Positions 20,881 through 33,900 of a DNA stretch of 64,000 nt are shown piece after piece. The translations under genes were made by a program, and so were the position numbers. The stretch spans positions 2,294,001-2,358,000 of the forward strand of contig NC_016460.1 of assembly GCF_000226115.1 (NCBI RefSeq), read 5' to 3'. Within the stretch, counting starts at the first letter, position 1, and every line of letters begins with the position of its first letter. A model generated the notes under the pieces. That model was not told the DNA's origin. It did not search any database and saw nothing but the letters and a program-made list of their open reading frames with translations. The stretch comes from Thermothielavioides terrestris NRRL 8126 (lineage: Eukaryota > Ascomycota > Sordariomycetes > Sordariales > Chaetomiaceae).

Positions 20881-21969
20881 ATGCCCCAACCACAGCAGAA
20901 CCCTCAAGCCCAACCCCAAATCGCGCCCGTACCCAAGGTGGGCGAGCGAGCGCCGACCTTGGGCAGGGACGTCAGCTTTCCGCGGGACAAGCCCGTCGTG
21001 GTTGTCTTCCTGCGGCACTGCGGGTGTCCTTGTAAGTTGCTTTCCGTGTTCTCTCTTGCTTTGCAAGATCCTTGTTTTGCTCCCTCCCTTCTGTTTTCTT
21101 CAGACATCTTGTCCTTCATCCCCCATTTCCTTCATTCTCCTTAAACGCTCCCCCCTCCCCCTATATTCTTCTTCCTCTCCTATGAGGAACTATCTCACCC
21201 GCGAAACCTACTAACTCCCCAAATACAACAGTCGCAGAAAAGACCTTCAAGCTCCTCACCAACTTCTCGAATCACCACCCCGAGGTACACTGCGTCGCCG
21301 TCTCGCAGTCCTCACAAGCTGACACAGACAAGTGGTACGTCTCACCCTCCTTTAAATTCCCATTCCCTATTTCAAGAAGAAGGAAGTCCCCTATTTAAGC
21401 CCGGCAACAATAATAACCTTGCCTCCTGGGCTGGCACAGGATCGTCCAAGTTGGAGGCGAGTGGGAAGTTCAGGTGATAATCGACGAAGCACGCGACCTG
21501 TACCACGCCTGGGGCCTGGGCATCGGCTCGACGTGGTACACGATGAACCCGAAGGCGCTGTGGAGCGCCTGGAAGCTGGGCACGGAAGAAGGGATCTGGT
21601 ACGTATTTTACGCATACTCACACTTACTTGCTGACGCCCTCATCTTCATTTATCCTCCTCTCTGCCTCTCCTTTCTTTCTGTTATATGTTATTTCGTTTT
21701 AAATCTCAGCTTTATACTGAACCCATTCCCCCTCCAACCCAACCCAACCCAACCCCCTTCCCCTGTCCCCCTTCTCAGAGACTGAGCAGCTAACTGACGA
21801 TAACAGGAACCGCGCGGCAGACAGCGGCAGCCGGTGGCAGGTGGGCGGAGCGTTTGCCGTGGACGCTGGCGGATTCGTCAGGTGGGTGAGGCCCTCGGCC
21901 AGCGCGGACGACGTGCCGGATTTTCAGGAGGCGCTGAAGGCGTTGGCGGGCCACTGGGGGATGGCTTAG
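20881..21969 (+). CDS. PRXL2 / AhpC-TSA-like thioredoxin-fold protein
   Basis: Four exons: 20,881-21,031, 21,232-21,334, 21,440-21,598, 21,807-21,969; 191 residues. Introns start GTAAGT, GTACGT, GTACGT and end CAG; CTAAC-type branch sites are visible (CTAACT near 21,211 and 21,791). The N-terminal half has VGERAPTLG, then the thioredoxin-fold segment VVVFLRHCGCPF at about residues 40-51. The second half has DEARDLYHAWGLG and a WQVGGAFAVD strand, matching the AhpC/TSA antioxidant family related to peroxiredoxin-like 2 and prostamide synthase. The family often has CxxC-like pairs; here CPF is followed by AEK, so a resolving cysteine just downstream is missing. Probably a cytosolic redox protein; the substrate is not established. 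Convergent with the aminotransferase, 315 bp away. Confidence 0.85.
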
Positions 21970-22284
21970 CATGGTACCGAGTGCTGCAGCCAGTTTGAAT
22001 ATTTCCACTTTTCCCCCTTTCTCTTTCTTCACCCAGGCTTGGTTGCAGGCTGGAACAGGCGCACTGGAAGAGGGTTGCATGATCAGGTGCTCGGCGTGTC
22101 TCATTCCCTCGTCGTTTTATTTTGCGCGTCTGTCCGAGGACAGCAAGTTGAAAGAAGAATAACCAGCAAAAATTCTCCGCGAATGCCGCTTGCACTGTCT
22201 CTACTACGAAATCAGGCATGACTTTACTCCCCATACATGCACCAGTAAGCCCCTCAACCCAAGATCATTCCACGGCACAGATGG

Positions 22285-23877
22285 TCAAAGATGCCGAAAA
22301 ACCTCTTCCACCGCAGACGCCACCCGCTCCACAATCTCAGCAACCAGCTTGCTCGAAATATCATACGCCGGCATGACCATGATGTGATCCCCTCTGCCGC
22401 CGCCAGCACAGCCCTGGCCGTGGTATACCAGCACCCTAAATTCCCTCACCGCGGTCTTGTGCACCCGCTCCGCAATCCCCAAGGCCGGATCAAACGGCTC
22501 CTTGGTCAGCTTATCCTTGACGAACTCGATGCCCCAGAACAGCCCCTTCCCCCTGATGTCCCCGACATTCGGATGGGTCCCCAGCCTCTGCTTTAACAAC
22601 CTCTCCAATAAGGTCCCCTGCACCCGCACGTTCTTCAACAATCCCTCCTTCTCCACCACCCTCTGCACCGCCAATGCCGCGGCTGCCACAACGGGGTGAT
22701 TCTGGTACGTATGCCCGTGGGTAAACACCTTCCCCTCCCTCTCCATCACGCCCGCCACCTTGCCCCCCACCAGCAGCGCCGAAGCAGGCTGATACCCGCC
22801 GGCAAACCCCTTCGCAATAGCCTGCAAATCCGGCACCACGTCGTCCGGCCCGCTGCCGTCCCCTTCCCGGGCCTCTCCCTGCCAGGCATGCAAGAACCCC
22901 GTCCGCCCCATCCCGCACATGACCTCATCCAGGATCAACAGGGCCCCGTGCCGCTCGCACACCGCCTTCACGGCGGCTAGGTAGCCTTTGACGGCGGGGA
23001 CGCAGCCCAGGGCGGCGCCGACGACCGGCTCCAGCACGACGGCCGCGACGGTCTCGGGGCCGAGGCGCGCGAACTCGGCTTCGAGCTCGGCCGTCTTGCG
23101 CGCGACGAAGGCGGCGTCCGACTCGAACTCGGAGTCGGAGACCAGGCGCTGGCGGTAGGGGTTGCAGGCGGGGATGCGGTGGAAGCGGGCGGGGATGAGG
23201 AGAGGTGCGAAGGGCGCGCGGCGGACGACGTGGCCCGAGGCGGAGAGCGAGCCCAGCGTGGTACCGTGGTAGGATTCCTCGCGGACGATGAAGTTGGTTC
23301 GGTCCGGCTGGTTTTGCCAGAGAAAGTACTCGACTGCGAGCTTTAGGGCTGCTTCCATTGCCTCGGAGCCTGCGAGTCTTGGTTAGTGGTCTGGTTTTTC
23401 CGTTGGGGACGGTTTTGGCTGGGAAGAGAGAGAGAGGGACGGAACCGCGGTTGGTTGGGGCTTACCGGAGCACATTACGTAGACCTTCTGCATCTTGCCG
23501 CCCGTGCTCTTGATGAGCCAGTCGGAGAGTTCCTGGACCGGGCTGGTGTTGAAGTGGGCATATGAGGCGTACGTGAATGAGTGCATCTGGGCAGTGACAG
23601 CCTTGGTGATGTCGCGCCGGCCGTGTCCGAGGCAGGCCACGCCGGCACCGCCACAGGCATCGAGGATCCTGGTGCCCTCAGAGGGGTACCAGTAATGGCC
23701 TTTTGCTTTCTTCAAGACAGGAAGCCCGCTAAGCGGGGATGGAGGATGAACGAGGTCTGAGCTCGAGTCGATGATGTCTCCCGCGGTCTTAGCAGGGAGG
23801 CTCCGCCGAGCGGACCTGTAAGAGGACACAGACTGCCCCATCCTCGCACTTTCAGGATCTGGGGAAATAAACCACAA
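22285..23877 (-). CDS. Class III PLP-dependent aminotransferase
   Basis: Two exons on the minus strand: 23,877-23,466 and 23,369-22,285 (intron donor GTAAGC, acceptor CAG), 498 residues. Diagnostic motifs: an SGSEAMEAALKLA motif spanning the splice junction, EESYHGTTLG, LLILDEVMCGMGRTG with the PLP-contacting Asp near 285, and AIAKGFAGGYQP with the Schiff-base Lys near 324. The C terminus has the usual GxGLFWGIEFV and RVLVYHGQG stretches. It belongs to the acetylornithine/GABA/omega aminotransferase fold family and most resembles uncharacterised fungal members, so the amino donor cannot be assigned. The start is uncertain: Met1 at 23,877 or Met13 at 23,841, the latter followed by an Arg/Ser-rich stretch. 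No mitochondrial signal is obvious. Confidence 0.92.
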
Positions 23878-26800
23878 AGGGGGTCGCTGAGGTAGGTAGC
23901 GTAAGCGTTGTGTTCACCACGGATACGGGTAGACGCAAGCTGGGTGAAGAGATTCGGGCCTCGGAACGCCGACTTTATACCCCACGGTGGGAGGTGTCTG
24001 TGCCAACCCCAGACAAAGAATGTGACGATGGCCATGTCACGGCTCTCTCCTGCCGTCACCAACCCGTCCGCTCGTCGCTCCCGGAAGGCGGAAGGCGGGA
24101 GGCGGAAGGGGCAAGGCACGCCCACGGGGCATGACCTGGCCCAGCCGGCAGAATCGCACCTTCCCTGTGGGCCCTATGTTAACATCATCCATCCCGCAGC
24201 AGCGGTCGTCAGCCATCCACACCCGCGCCTGCCTGGCTTGGAAAGAACTGGGCAACGGCAGCATCGACCTCGAGGCATATTTTGCCCCCGCTATGTACTC
24301 CGTATGCAATCAGATGCAATCAGCGCGGGGTTTCGTTCATGTCATGTGCTGACCAAAAAGACCAGCAAACTCTCCAGGGGGCATGCCAAGGCGCCCTCGA
24401 TGCTGCGCAAGAGCGGAAGCACGCAGTACGACCAAGCAGACGGAGCGGGAAAACCGGTGCGTTGCCCTGCTTGATGGGAGGCCACGGAAGACTTCATGGA
24501 GCACAGGCTGGGTTGCATCGTCCCACGCGGATCCTGCGGGTTCTGACATGTTGGCATCCAACAAAGCCTGGGTGGGTGATGACAAGGGGCCCTAGTGTGT
24601 GAGTGTGGACATACACAGTACACTACTCGGCAGGTTGGACTGACATGTCTCCCACTCATGCCAACACTAACACCCAGCCAACGCTCAGGCATACGGGGTG
24701 GGGTGCGGCTGACACCGTTGCAGTGCCCGGCCGATTGCTGCCGAGTCCAACGGGGTGATCATCCTTGTATTCACACTAACGGTGCCTGGGAACGCTGCCG
24801 AGGGCCCAACAACCCGCCGCCGCCTTCGGAAGTATCACGCTTCACCGACTCGCGAACCAGCCAAGGATCGTTCGGTAAAGGCCGCCCAAAAACCCAGTGG
24901 ATCTGGCACCCAATGGTGTGTCTCGCATCCCCTCCGACTGGAGTGCTCCGAAGTCCCTGTCGGGAGGCGTGGTGGACAAACTTAGTGTGCACCTACCAGG
25001 TAACTAAAACGGCCAAGACAGCAAGGAACATGTACAGTACACTATCGGGAAGCGGCATGTCGAGGCCGGTATGCCGGATCCAGGTATGCCGGATCCAGGG
25101 ACGGCAGCTCGCACAGATTCTGTGCCATGTTCGCATGCTTCCGGCTTTCCTGCCATGTGGTGGACCCCCCACTGGGCCTGCTCGCTTGATGCACCCCCGA
25201 ACAAGTGCGTGCTCAATCCGCGATCCGGCGCCTCGGGTCCTCCACGCGGCCAGGCGTGTCGGCAAGTGAGACACTCAAACTCAAACGAAGGGGAAAGAGA
25301 CGCAAAGCAGAAGGCCAGCCTGGTTGGACGCCCAGACTGAGAAAGTGAATCAAGGTATCTGGCAAGGCGTACCTCGACCAATTGCATGCGCGAATGAGCA
25401 TGACGGGCCACTCCAAAATGGCAGACATCAGCAGTGAAGTCGGCCTAGCGAGGGGCCATGCAGGTCAGTAAAGCTTCCGGCCCTGTCTGCACGTGGAACC
25501 ATCGGTACCTTCCAGGTTTGTAAGCGAGCAGGCAGGCTGGATGGAGCAACGGACTTTGCTCAAGTCAAGAGAGCGATTGCCCAATGACTATCATTGCCGC
25601 CGTAGCCGTCGGCCTGAGGGAGCCCTGCGGTGTCACCATCGGCAACGTAAACCGCAACAACTGCTTGAAGCACTCTGTCGCTGCCGAACCGAGCCGAAAA
25701 ACTGCCACACATACACGACACGCCTCCAACAAACGCTCGGAAGGACGTCGACAAACCGACTGCAGCCACCCACTGGACAGCACGCCGGGGCCCGCGCATA
25801 GCCGGCCCCGGCCGAGGACCGGTCAAGGCGGCGAACCGTTCACAGCCAGGAAACAGTGGATCGTGTGGATATGGACGGATGATGTTCGTAGCAGATGATG
25901 TGCAAACGTGCAATTATACATACTAGTGCAGCAGGGGACAAGCTGCGGTCCATCTCTGGCCCGGATGTCCCACCGCCGCGCGTCGGGCCGAGCCCGCCAT
26001 GAGCTGTACCGCGCCAGCCGAAGCCACCGCCCACTCCCAAGACGAGAGAAAAGGGAGCGGAATATGCAGTCCCTGGCAAGGGAACCAAGCCTTCCTCACC
26101 AATCCAAAGCGAGGAAACGGCAAAAAGAAAAAAGGCAAAAAAAGAAAGACTTGAAACTACACTACCGCCGCAAGCGAGCGTGGGGAAGCATGCCATGCTG
26201 GGGATCCAAGCCAGCCAGCCGAGAATCCCAGCATGCTAGTGGAGTTATACCCCGTCGCTCACCGACTCCGTGTGCTATGACATCCACCCAAGCTGTTTTT
26301 ACCCCTGGCCCATGCTCCCTTTTGTCGAACACTAACTACATGTAGTCTAAGTGTAGTCGGTCGAGCGAGCGGGCTTACGTGGTCTCTCGCGCCGCGCCGG
26401 TAGCGCATCTCCCGCCGGCTGAGCGGGCGAAAAATGCCCGACTGGCACAGGAACAGGAAAGCTGCGGGAAATAAGCCGCTGTGTCTGTACATACATACAT
26501 ACGGTTCGGGATTGGTAAGGGTAGGTGGGGGGAAAGGTAGGTAGGTAGTTGTGGAACGGGTTTGCGAACACACGCTGATAACTAAGCCGCCGAGTAACCA
26601 ACCATGAGGATATCCCACTTAGCCAGGACGGGGCCGACCGCAAGTGCTTGAGACAGCGTTGGCGAGCAAGACATCTCCATATCAGTGACTATTCCTCAAG
26701 AAATGCTAGCTACATGTCATCAGCATTTATATAAACGCAGCAAGGACGGACCGACTAACGAGCCACAAACCCACTCAATGCAATGCTGCTCAACCCCATT

Positions 26801-27265
26801 CCATCCATACCGAGGCCGTACAGGGGAGCGATGTGAAAATCAAGGCGTGTACTCGCTCGCGCTCTTCCTGAGCCATACCAATAGTAAGTGGAAAATGCGT
26901 AACGTATCAGACATCCCGTCATGGCAGCACGATCAGCCGATTCAATCAAGACAAACCAAACGCCTGCGCGCCCACTCATCTCCCTCCTTTCTGGAAACCG
27001 ACAGAAAGATAACGGACAACCAATCAACGACGCCACGGACGAGAAATGATGGACTGAACAGGGTAGTAATTCGATAGTGTAGTCAGTCCATGACCCGTCT
27101 GTATAGATAGGTCCACGGAGAGAGGGGAGATAGAGCGCTCCGCCTAGAGACCAAAAGCAGGAGCAAAGCAGCGAGGTCGCAGAGTCATGGCAAGAGGGCG
27201 CTGTTGCACATGACAAGTTACTTCGGAGGAGAACCGGTCTGTCGCTATTTCTGGTTTTGGCGGTC
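23878..27265. other. Long intergenic region
   Basis: About 3.4 kb upstream of the aminotransferase and downstream of the forkhead gene. Only overlapping frames without domains or splice logic. Simple repeats TACA near 26,490 and GGTA near 26,535, and a doubled TATGCCGGATCCAGG at about 25,070-25,098. No gene supported. Confidence 0.55.
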
Positions 27266-29592
27266 TTAAGCAGACCGGCTGGCGGCCAACTCTCCGTTCG
27301 ACGCGGGCTGCACCTGCTTGCCCTGGGCAACAGGGGCGTGGTAGCTCCCGATGCTCTGGAAACCTCTAAAGGCATTGTCAGCCAACAGTTGTTTTCATTT
27401 CATTTGGCCGGGGCACCTCTGTTCTCAAGCTGGGGTGACATACTTCGTCAAATCGAACCCATGATCCTCGTCATCCGCCGCCGGACTCGGCGAGGCATCA
27501 ACCGCCGCTCGGCTGGTGGACCTTGTCGGGCTCCGCGCGGGCGATTTGCTCTGTGCCGCCGCCGGAGGACTGCTGCTGCCGATAGGAACGCCACTCGGCG
27601 TCTTTGACGGGCTGAGGTCGAAAGACGTCAAAGGGGGCCTCAGCGGAGTGCTCCCAATGTCGGCGTACTTCCAGAACGGCGCTGGGGAGCTTGTCGGCAT
27701 GTGCTGGCTCGGCCTTTGCGCCGTGCTCGGGGGAGCGAGCTTGGGGTGCACTCGAAGCGGTGCTGGTGTGACAAACGACGCGCTGTCGTCTTGCAGGTAC
27801 GACGATGTCAGGGTTGGTGATCCCGGTGCATTCTCCGCCAGCCCTGGGGCGCTCGACGTGTTTGGCTTCCGCGCGCGAGGTAGCGGACTGTCATCCGTGC
27901 CGACCCCGGCTTCGTCGGGCAACGGTTTCCGAGTCGGCCGCACAGGGGTCAAGTGCGAGTCCCTGAGTGACGAGCGGGGTTGCGGTGACCCAGATGGCGA
28001 CACCTTTCGCTTGCGTCCCGACATGGGGTCCCTGGCGGCCATGTCCTTGGGTCCCGACGTGATGTAGCTCAACTGGCTTGGCGATGAGGGGTTGGAGGAA
28101 CCACGGTGCCCGCCGCGGCCCCCTCGCCAAGCGGCGCGGACCATTTCATCGCGGGAGTCGGAGACGAGCTGCCACTTCATGCCTTTTCCAGGCTCGTCTG
28201 TCGACCGCGCGATCTTCTCGAACGCCTTGTTCAGCGAGAGGTTGTGGCGAATCGAGTTCTGCAATGCATTAGCCTCGTGTAACACCAGTACCGCATATGC
28301 ATTGAGGACTCACCTGCCAACCATTCGCGGGCTGGTGCCGATAGTAGGCGTACCGCGATTGAATATAGTGATAGATACCGGCTAGGTTGAGCTTCTGATC
28401 TGGAGTGTTTATAATGGCCTGCGTGATCATCTGCGCATAGCTATATTGAGGCTTGATATGCCGATTCTCATCCAGGCTCAGATCCACATCACTGTGGCTC
28501 ATCATTACCGGGGCGGCTCCGTGCTCGGTAACGGGGGTCTTGGTCGCCGCGGCAGCACGAGCTCGGGCGGATGGAGGAGTACCTGGGCGCTTGTGGTCGG
28601 GATGGGCCGGGGCCAACGGCTTCAACGAGTTTTGGCCCCGCGAAGATTTAGTCGGCGAACTCGAGTGGGTGCCATCGCCTGATGGAAGGGGATGTCGCGT
28701 CGGCCGCGCAGGAGCTGGCGCAGGCTCCGGCTTGATAATGCCCGCTCGTTCGAGGTATTGCGGAGCAATATTGAGGGGGCTAAGCTCAGTGGGAAGAACA
28801 AACATCATCTCGACGCCGCCAATCTCGATAACCTCGCCACTCCGGAGGGGGCCGCTCTGGCCGGCTTTCCACGGCGTGCCATCCACCTTGAGCGCGTTGC
28901 GACCCTTCGCGAGTAACCACCACTTCTCCTGGTCGCGGTTGAAGAAGATGATGGCATGAAGCCGTGAGATGAGCTTACTGGGACCCAGGTCGATGTTCAC
29001 CGAATCGACATGATCGTCATGAGCCTGGTCGGCGCGAGACTGAGCGGGCTCGGACGACCGGCCGATGTTGACGGCGAGGTTCGTGATGTAGTATGTCCAA
29101 TCGACGGCCGCAATCTTCGCATATGCCTTGACTCCTTCCTTATTGGACTCGTGGATGCTGTTGGAATGATCTCTGCTCGCCTGCACAGGTACGGCGGGAG
29201 CCAACAGACTCTGAGTCACCCGTGTGACAAGCTGGTCGTCATCTTCCACCACAGACTGGTCGGCAACGTTCGAGGAGTCACCTTCGTCGACAGGCTCCGA
29301 GGTCTCGGCTGCCTCGGCGGGCGCATCGTCGTTCTTTGATGAAAGAAAGTATTGTCAGCAGTGGAAGACAGCTTACGGGGATTCGGTTGTCATGGGAAAC
29401 GTCAAGCAAATAATGCACTTGTACATTGTCGCGAGGTTGGAGTGGGCGCGTTGGGGGGAAGGGGCGAGGGGGCACGGGCATGCTTACCACTCTTCGCCGC
29501 TTTGAGGGGCGCGATGGTGACGACGATGCAGCAATCGCATCGCTGCGCAACTCGCGGCGCGCACGTTGCGCGCGTTTCTGCGGTGTAGGCAT
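27266..29592 (-). CDS. fkh2: FHA-forkhead transcription factor (Fkh1/Fkh2 type)
   Basis: Four exons: 29,592-29,488, 29,333-28,314, 28,258-27,444, 27,365-27,266; 679 residues. Introns of 154, 55 and 78 bp have GT...AG ends; the last exon was added because DLTK splices in phase to GFQSIGSYHAP, whereas reading through the donor stops four codons later. An FHA phosphopeptide-binding domain lies at about residues 110-215 (ITNLAVNIGR, KLISRLHAIIFF). The forkhead winged helix spans about 329-405 (KPQYSYAQMITQAI, then NSIRHNLSLNKAF across the second intron, with the recognition helix intact). The C-terminal half is Ser/Pro-rich with many SP/TP sites, typical of CDK-regulated Fkh factors. Yeast orthologues drive G2/M gene expression; that role is inferred here. 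N-terminal basic KRRRV could aid nuclear import. Confidence 0.93.
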
Positions 29593-30961
29593 ATTGCTCG
29601 ATGTGCGATTCGGGTTAAACCATGAGGTAGAGAACTGGAAAGAAGGCGGGGGTTGGAAGTGCTATGGGTGCGCGCTGTGTTCGGCGAAACGAGGTTGGCT
29701 GCTCGGTCGGAATTCCAAGTTGGCCTGGAGCGAACCTGCCACCGAAGAATGCGACACCAAGGATGTGCACCTGTACAATGTCCGGCGCCAGGCAGGAAGA
29801 TACTGGGTTGAGACACAGCGGCAAGCTGCAAAACGCCACGGTCAAGACAGTGATTTTCTGAGTGGCAAGGCAGTAGCGAGGGCGAACAATCAATGCGATT
29901 CTCACGACCCGGTGCGAAGGGAAAGGGATTTGTTTAATTGACACACACGACTTGCCCGAGGATTTTCGCGTTGGCGACTTGAAAGGCGCGAGGCAGGAAC
30001 AGAGGGGGGAGTGGCCAATGGCATTGCTCGAACCGTGGTGGGGCTGAGCGGGGATTCACGTGCAGCGTGATTGCCTTCTGTTCGTCATGAACTCATGAAC
30101 AGCCAGCAGCACTACACTAGCCAGCGCAAAGAATTTGGGCCTGGCCAAATCCGGAGGCCGATGAGGCAGGAGCAAACAACAGATTCCATAACCAGGGCAG
30201 TTCATACCCTAGGCAGAATTCGCTTTGCACATCTTTCAATCTCAGGAGAATGTTGAAGTTGTGCCAATGCCATTTATCCGACCTCCAAGGCCCATCCATT
30301 TTGTGCAAACCCCTGGTTATTTTCGCACCCAGCCACCCCTGATGCAACCGTCCGACAGTCAACACAGGCTGCCATCCCATTTCCCTGATGGGAACAATGC
30401 CACATGAGCAAGCACAAGACACCTCAGTATGGACAAGATATATGTGCAGCACCAATTGCATCACTAATGCCAATCAACACCCACCAAACTGGCCCAGAAA
30501 ATCCGTGTGCATCGCATGCAGAGTGAAGATGTGTTCCTGATTTAAACATTACCACACACACCTCAGCCATTCTCGCCCGAGCCAAACCACCCAGGGAAGC
30601 CTTGCAACCTCCTCTATCGCTCACAACCAAACCGACTCTTTTCCACTTCCCCCTTCCAGATAAGCCTGACAACAGAGTGGTGGTAATAGCAATGAGACAC
30701 AGGATAATGTACAACATGCATCCCCCTTTTGCAAAACACAATGATGATGGAGATGATGCCCTCCCTCCCTCTGCGTGCGCTCTCGCCCCAACATTTTTTT
30801 TGTTTCCAAAATGATGCCCGCCCCCTATATATTTTACAGTGTAATGAATGAGACACATTCTACTAGAAATACACGGTACAGCATCATCATCCATCGCTTG
30901 ATGGATGGGTGTCCACAGATTGACTGATTCGGCCGGCGGTGGGTTGGTGGTGGCCGCTCAC
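29593..30961. other. Intergenic between forkhead and Clu1 genes
   Basis: Upstream region of the forkhead gene and 3' region of Clu1. Only short frames are present. Nothing further was recognised. Confidence 0.6.
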
Positions 30962-33900
30962 TCAAGCGCTCGCCGCGGCCGCGCCGCCCCTCCTCTTGGG
31001 GTTGCCCCTGCCAGCGCGCTTCTTCGCGCCCGCGCCGCTGCCGCCCGCGCCGCCGGTCTTGCTCTTCTTATCCGTCCCTTCGATGTAGCGGATCAGCTCG
31101 TCAATGCTGCGGCTGTCCATCGACGGCGGCGGCGTCGGCTTGCCGGCCAGCTCCGAGGCGGCCGCGCCGGCGGCGCCGGTGGCCGAGGCGCCGACGCTGA
31201 CGGCGCGGGACGCGAAGCGGTAGCCGGCGCGGGCGCGGCGCGCCTGCAGGTCCTTGGCCTGCTTTGCGATGGAGACGGCGTTGTGCGTGAGCTGCTCGAG
31301 CCAGTGCTCGGCCTCCTTGGTGTTCTTGTCGTCCGGGCCGAGCGTGGTGCGGAAGATGTTGTAGCTCTCGCGCATGCGGTCGACGGCCGCCTTGGAGTCC
31401 TGGTCGAGCGCCAGGGCCTGCGCCAGCTGGAACAACAGCGTCGCCGAGTTGACCGACTGCCGGCCAAACACCTTCTCGCAGACACGCAGCGACTCCTCGA
31501 ACCAGCGGCGCGACTCGTGGTACGCCTTGATGCTCTGCAGCATCACCGCGTAGTTGTTGATGGTCGTGATGGTGTCCGGGTGGTCGGGGCCGTAGATGAT
31601 CTTCCAGAGGCCGAGGGCGTGCTTGGCGTAGCCGAGCGCGAGCTTGCTGTCGCCGCGCTGGTGGAGGAAGAGACTGAGGTTGAGGTAGTTCAACACCGTC
31701 TCGGCCGAGTCGAGGCCCACCGTCCGCTCGGAAACGATGGCCGCCTTCTTGGCCAGCTCGACAGCGGCATCTTTCTGTTCCAGCTGGAAGTACAGCTGAG
31801 ACAGCGTGTGGTACATCTGCGCGACCTCGGGATGGACGAGGCCGTAGATCTGCTCGTGCAGGGACAGCGACTCGAGAAGGAGGTCCTCGCCAAGCTTCCT
31901 CTGGTTTTGGTAGATCGAGAGGCGGCCGGCTTCCAGCGCTTCCTCTGCCAGCGCGCTGCGCGGGCAAGAGTCCTTGACGATGGGCACCACGTTGACAAAG
32001 TCATCAGGGCTGAAGGTGTGCGGCGCGGCGACCGGTGATGGCGCGCTTGCTGGCGACCCTTCGCGGGACTTCTTTTTGTTCTTCTTCTTGCCGGCGGACT
32101 CCGCCTGGAGCTGACCGTTGGTCTGCGCCACCGGCGTAGGTTCCGCAGGCTGGGTGAAGGCAAAACGCTTGATCTGGATCTGCAGACCCAGCTTCAGAGC
32201 GGTCTCGCGCAGCAGCTGCAAGTGCCTGATCTGGCTCCACCAGCCATCCTGCAGCACGAACCTGAACCGACGGGCCGTCTCGCGCTGGATCTCCTCCCTC
32301 AAGCTCTCAGGCGTGACCTTCTCGAACGCAAGATCTGCCTCGCTGAAGAGGGACCGGTAGGACTCGTCGACATCAGCGACAGGCTTGGGGTTCAGCCCAG
32401 TGCCCAGGAGACAGTTGAAGAGGTGAGCGAAGCAAGACGAAGTGAGCGGCAGCGGCAGAGTCTTCAAGTACTTCGCAGCGACGTGCTTGAATGATCTCGC
32501 GATCATCTCACGGACGCAGACCTCGCGGAAGCTCGCCAATCGAGTGTTCTCGCTCAAGGACGCCAGCTTGCCCAGATACCGCAGGTTAATGCCGCGGCGA
32601 TGCAGCAAGGCAGTGAGAGACCGGCCGTCCATGGGGAAGCTAATATCCGACTCGTTGAGATCCCGAATGAGGGCTGGGATGACCGAGTCTCGAAGGTAAG
32701 CACAGGCATCGCGAACCTCTTGTTCGTCCCTGGCCATCTCCTCCTTCTCCTCGTCCGTCTGCGGGTTCTGACCGCTGAAGACGTCGGGATTGAGGGCGAA
32801 TTTGAAGTTGGACATGTCGATCCGGTCGGTCTTATCCGTCTTCTCCTCGTCCTTCTTCTCATTGGTAGTATCGGCATCCTCAGCGGCCTCCGCTTTAGGT
32901 TCCTCGCTCTTCTCCTCGGCGTTCTCGCCTTCTGGCTTCTCGGCCTTTGCGTCGCCGCCCGCGTCAGCCTGTTTCTTCAGCGCGGCCCGCTTCTGCAGCT
33001 CAGCGCTGACAAATTCGCGGGCCTTTTGCTTGCCCAGAGCCTCCACGAGTTCAGGACGCAGCACCGTCATCCTGTGAGGATACTCGGCGCCCTCGGGACC
33101 GCTCTCCTCCATCCAGGCGATATCCAGCGGGGTGATGCGATACAAGTCCAGAACGTACTTGCGGCCATCGGTGCCGAGGAGGCCCTTCATTTCGACGCTG
33201 GCCTCAAGGTCGAACCGCTTGTTCTCCTTGTCCCAAACGGGATGCTTCTTGACTCTGAGGGCCTGAGCCAACTTCTCGAACGAGGGACCGAAGCTCTCGT
33301 CCGCGGCCACGACGTCCTTGCCATCGACCGCGCCGTAGTGGATCTGGTTCTCGCCAGGCTCGGGCTGTTTGAAAATTCCCGGGACGATGCTCTGGCCAAC
33401 GATGCGCTTGCCGAGGTAATCGACCACGACGGTGCCGGGGGTGTACAGGCCATCAATGTCGAGCTGGTTGACCAGCTTGACACCGTGGACGTCCTTTCCT
33501 GTGGCAACGCGCGCAGCCTCGTTGCCCCCCTCGCTGGTGAAGGTGCCGACACCGTCGGCGCCAAACGAGAAGAAGACATTGTTGTAGACAAAGATTTGAG
33601 CATCCTTGCCCTCGGTCGGGTTGAGAGGCGCCACCTCACCGCGGGCGACGAGGACGGCGCCGCGCACGGCGGCATCGTTGTAGTCGGCGTAGAGCTTGGC
33701 AAGCAGTCGTTCCCTGAAGACGCGGTCCTGGATGGTGTCCTTAGGCAGCTCCTTCGCGGACTGGAACTCCTCATTCCAGTCTCTCAGCGAATCGGTGTTC
33801 TCGGCACCGCCCAGCAGGAACGTTTCCTGTGGCCTCGTCGGATCAGGGATGTGGGCGCACAACGAGGACGACGAAGAAGGCACAATCCAGGGCGCTGATG

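Noticed and set aside
22511..22918. Gly/Arg-rich frame inside the aminotransferase gene
   Set aside because: Out-of-frame shadow of the aminotransferase, whose motifs are in another frame.
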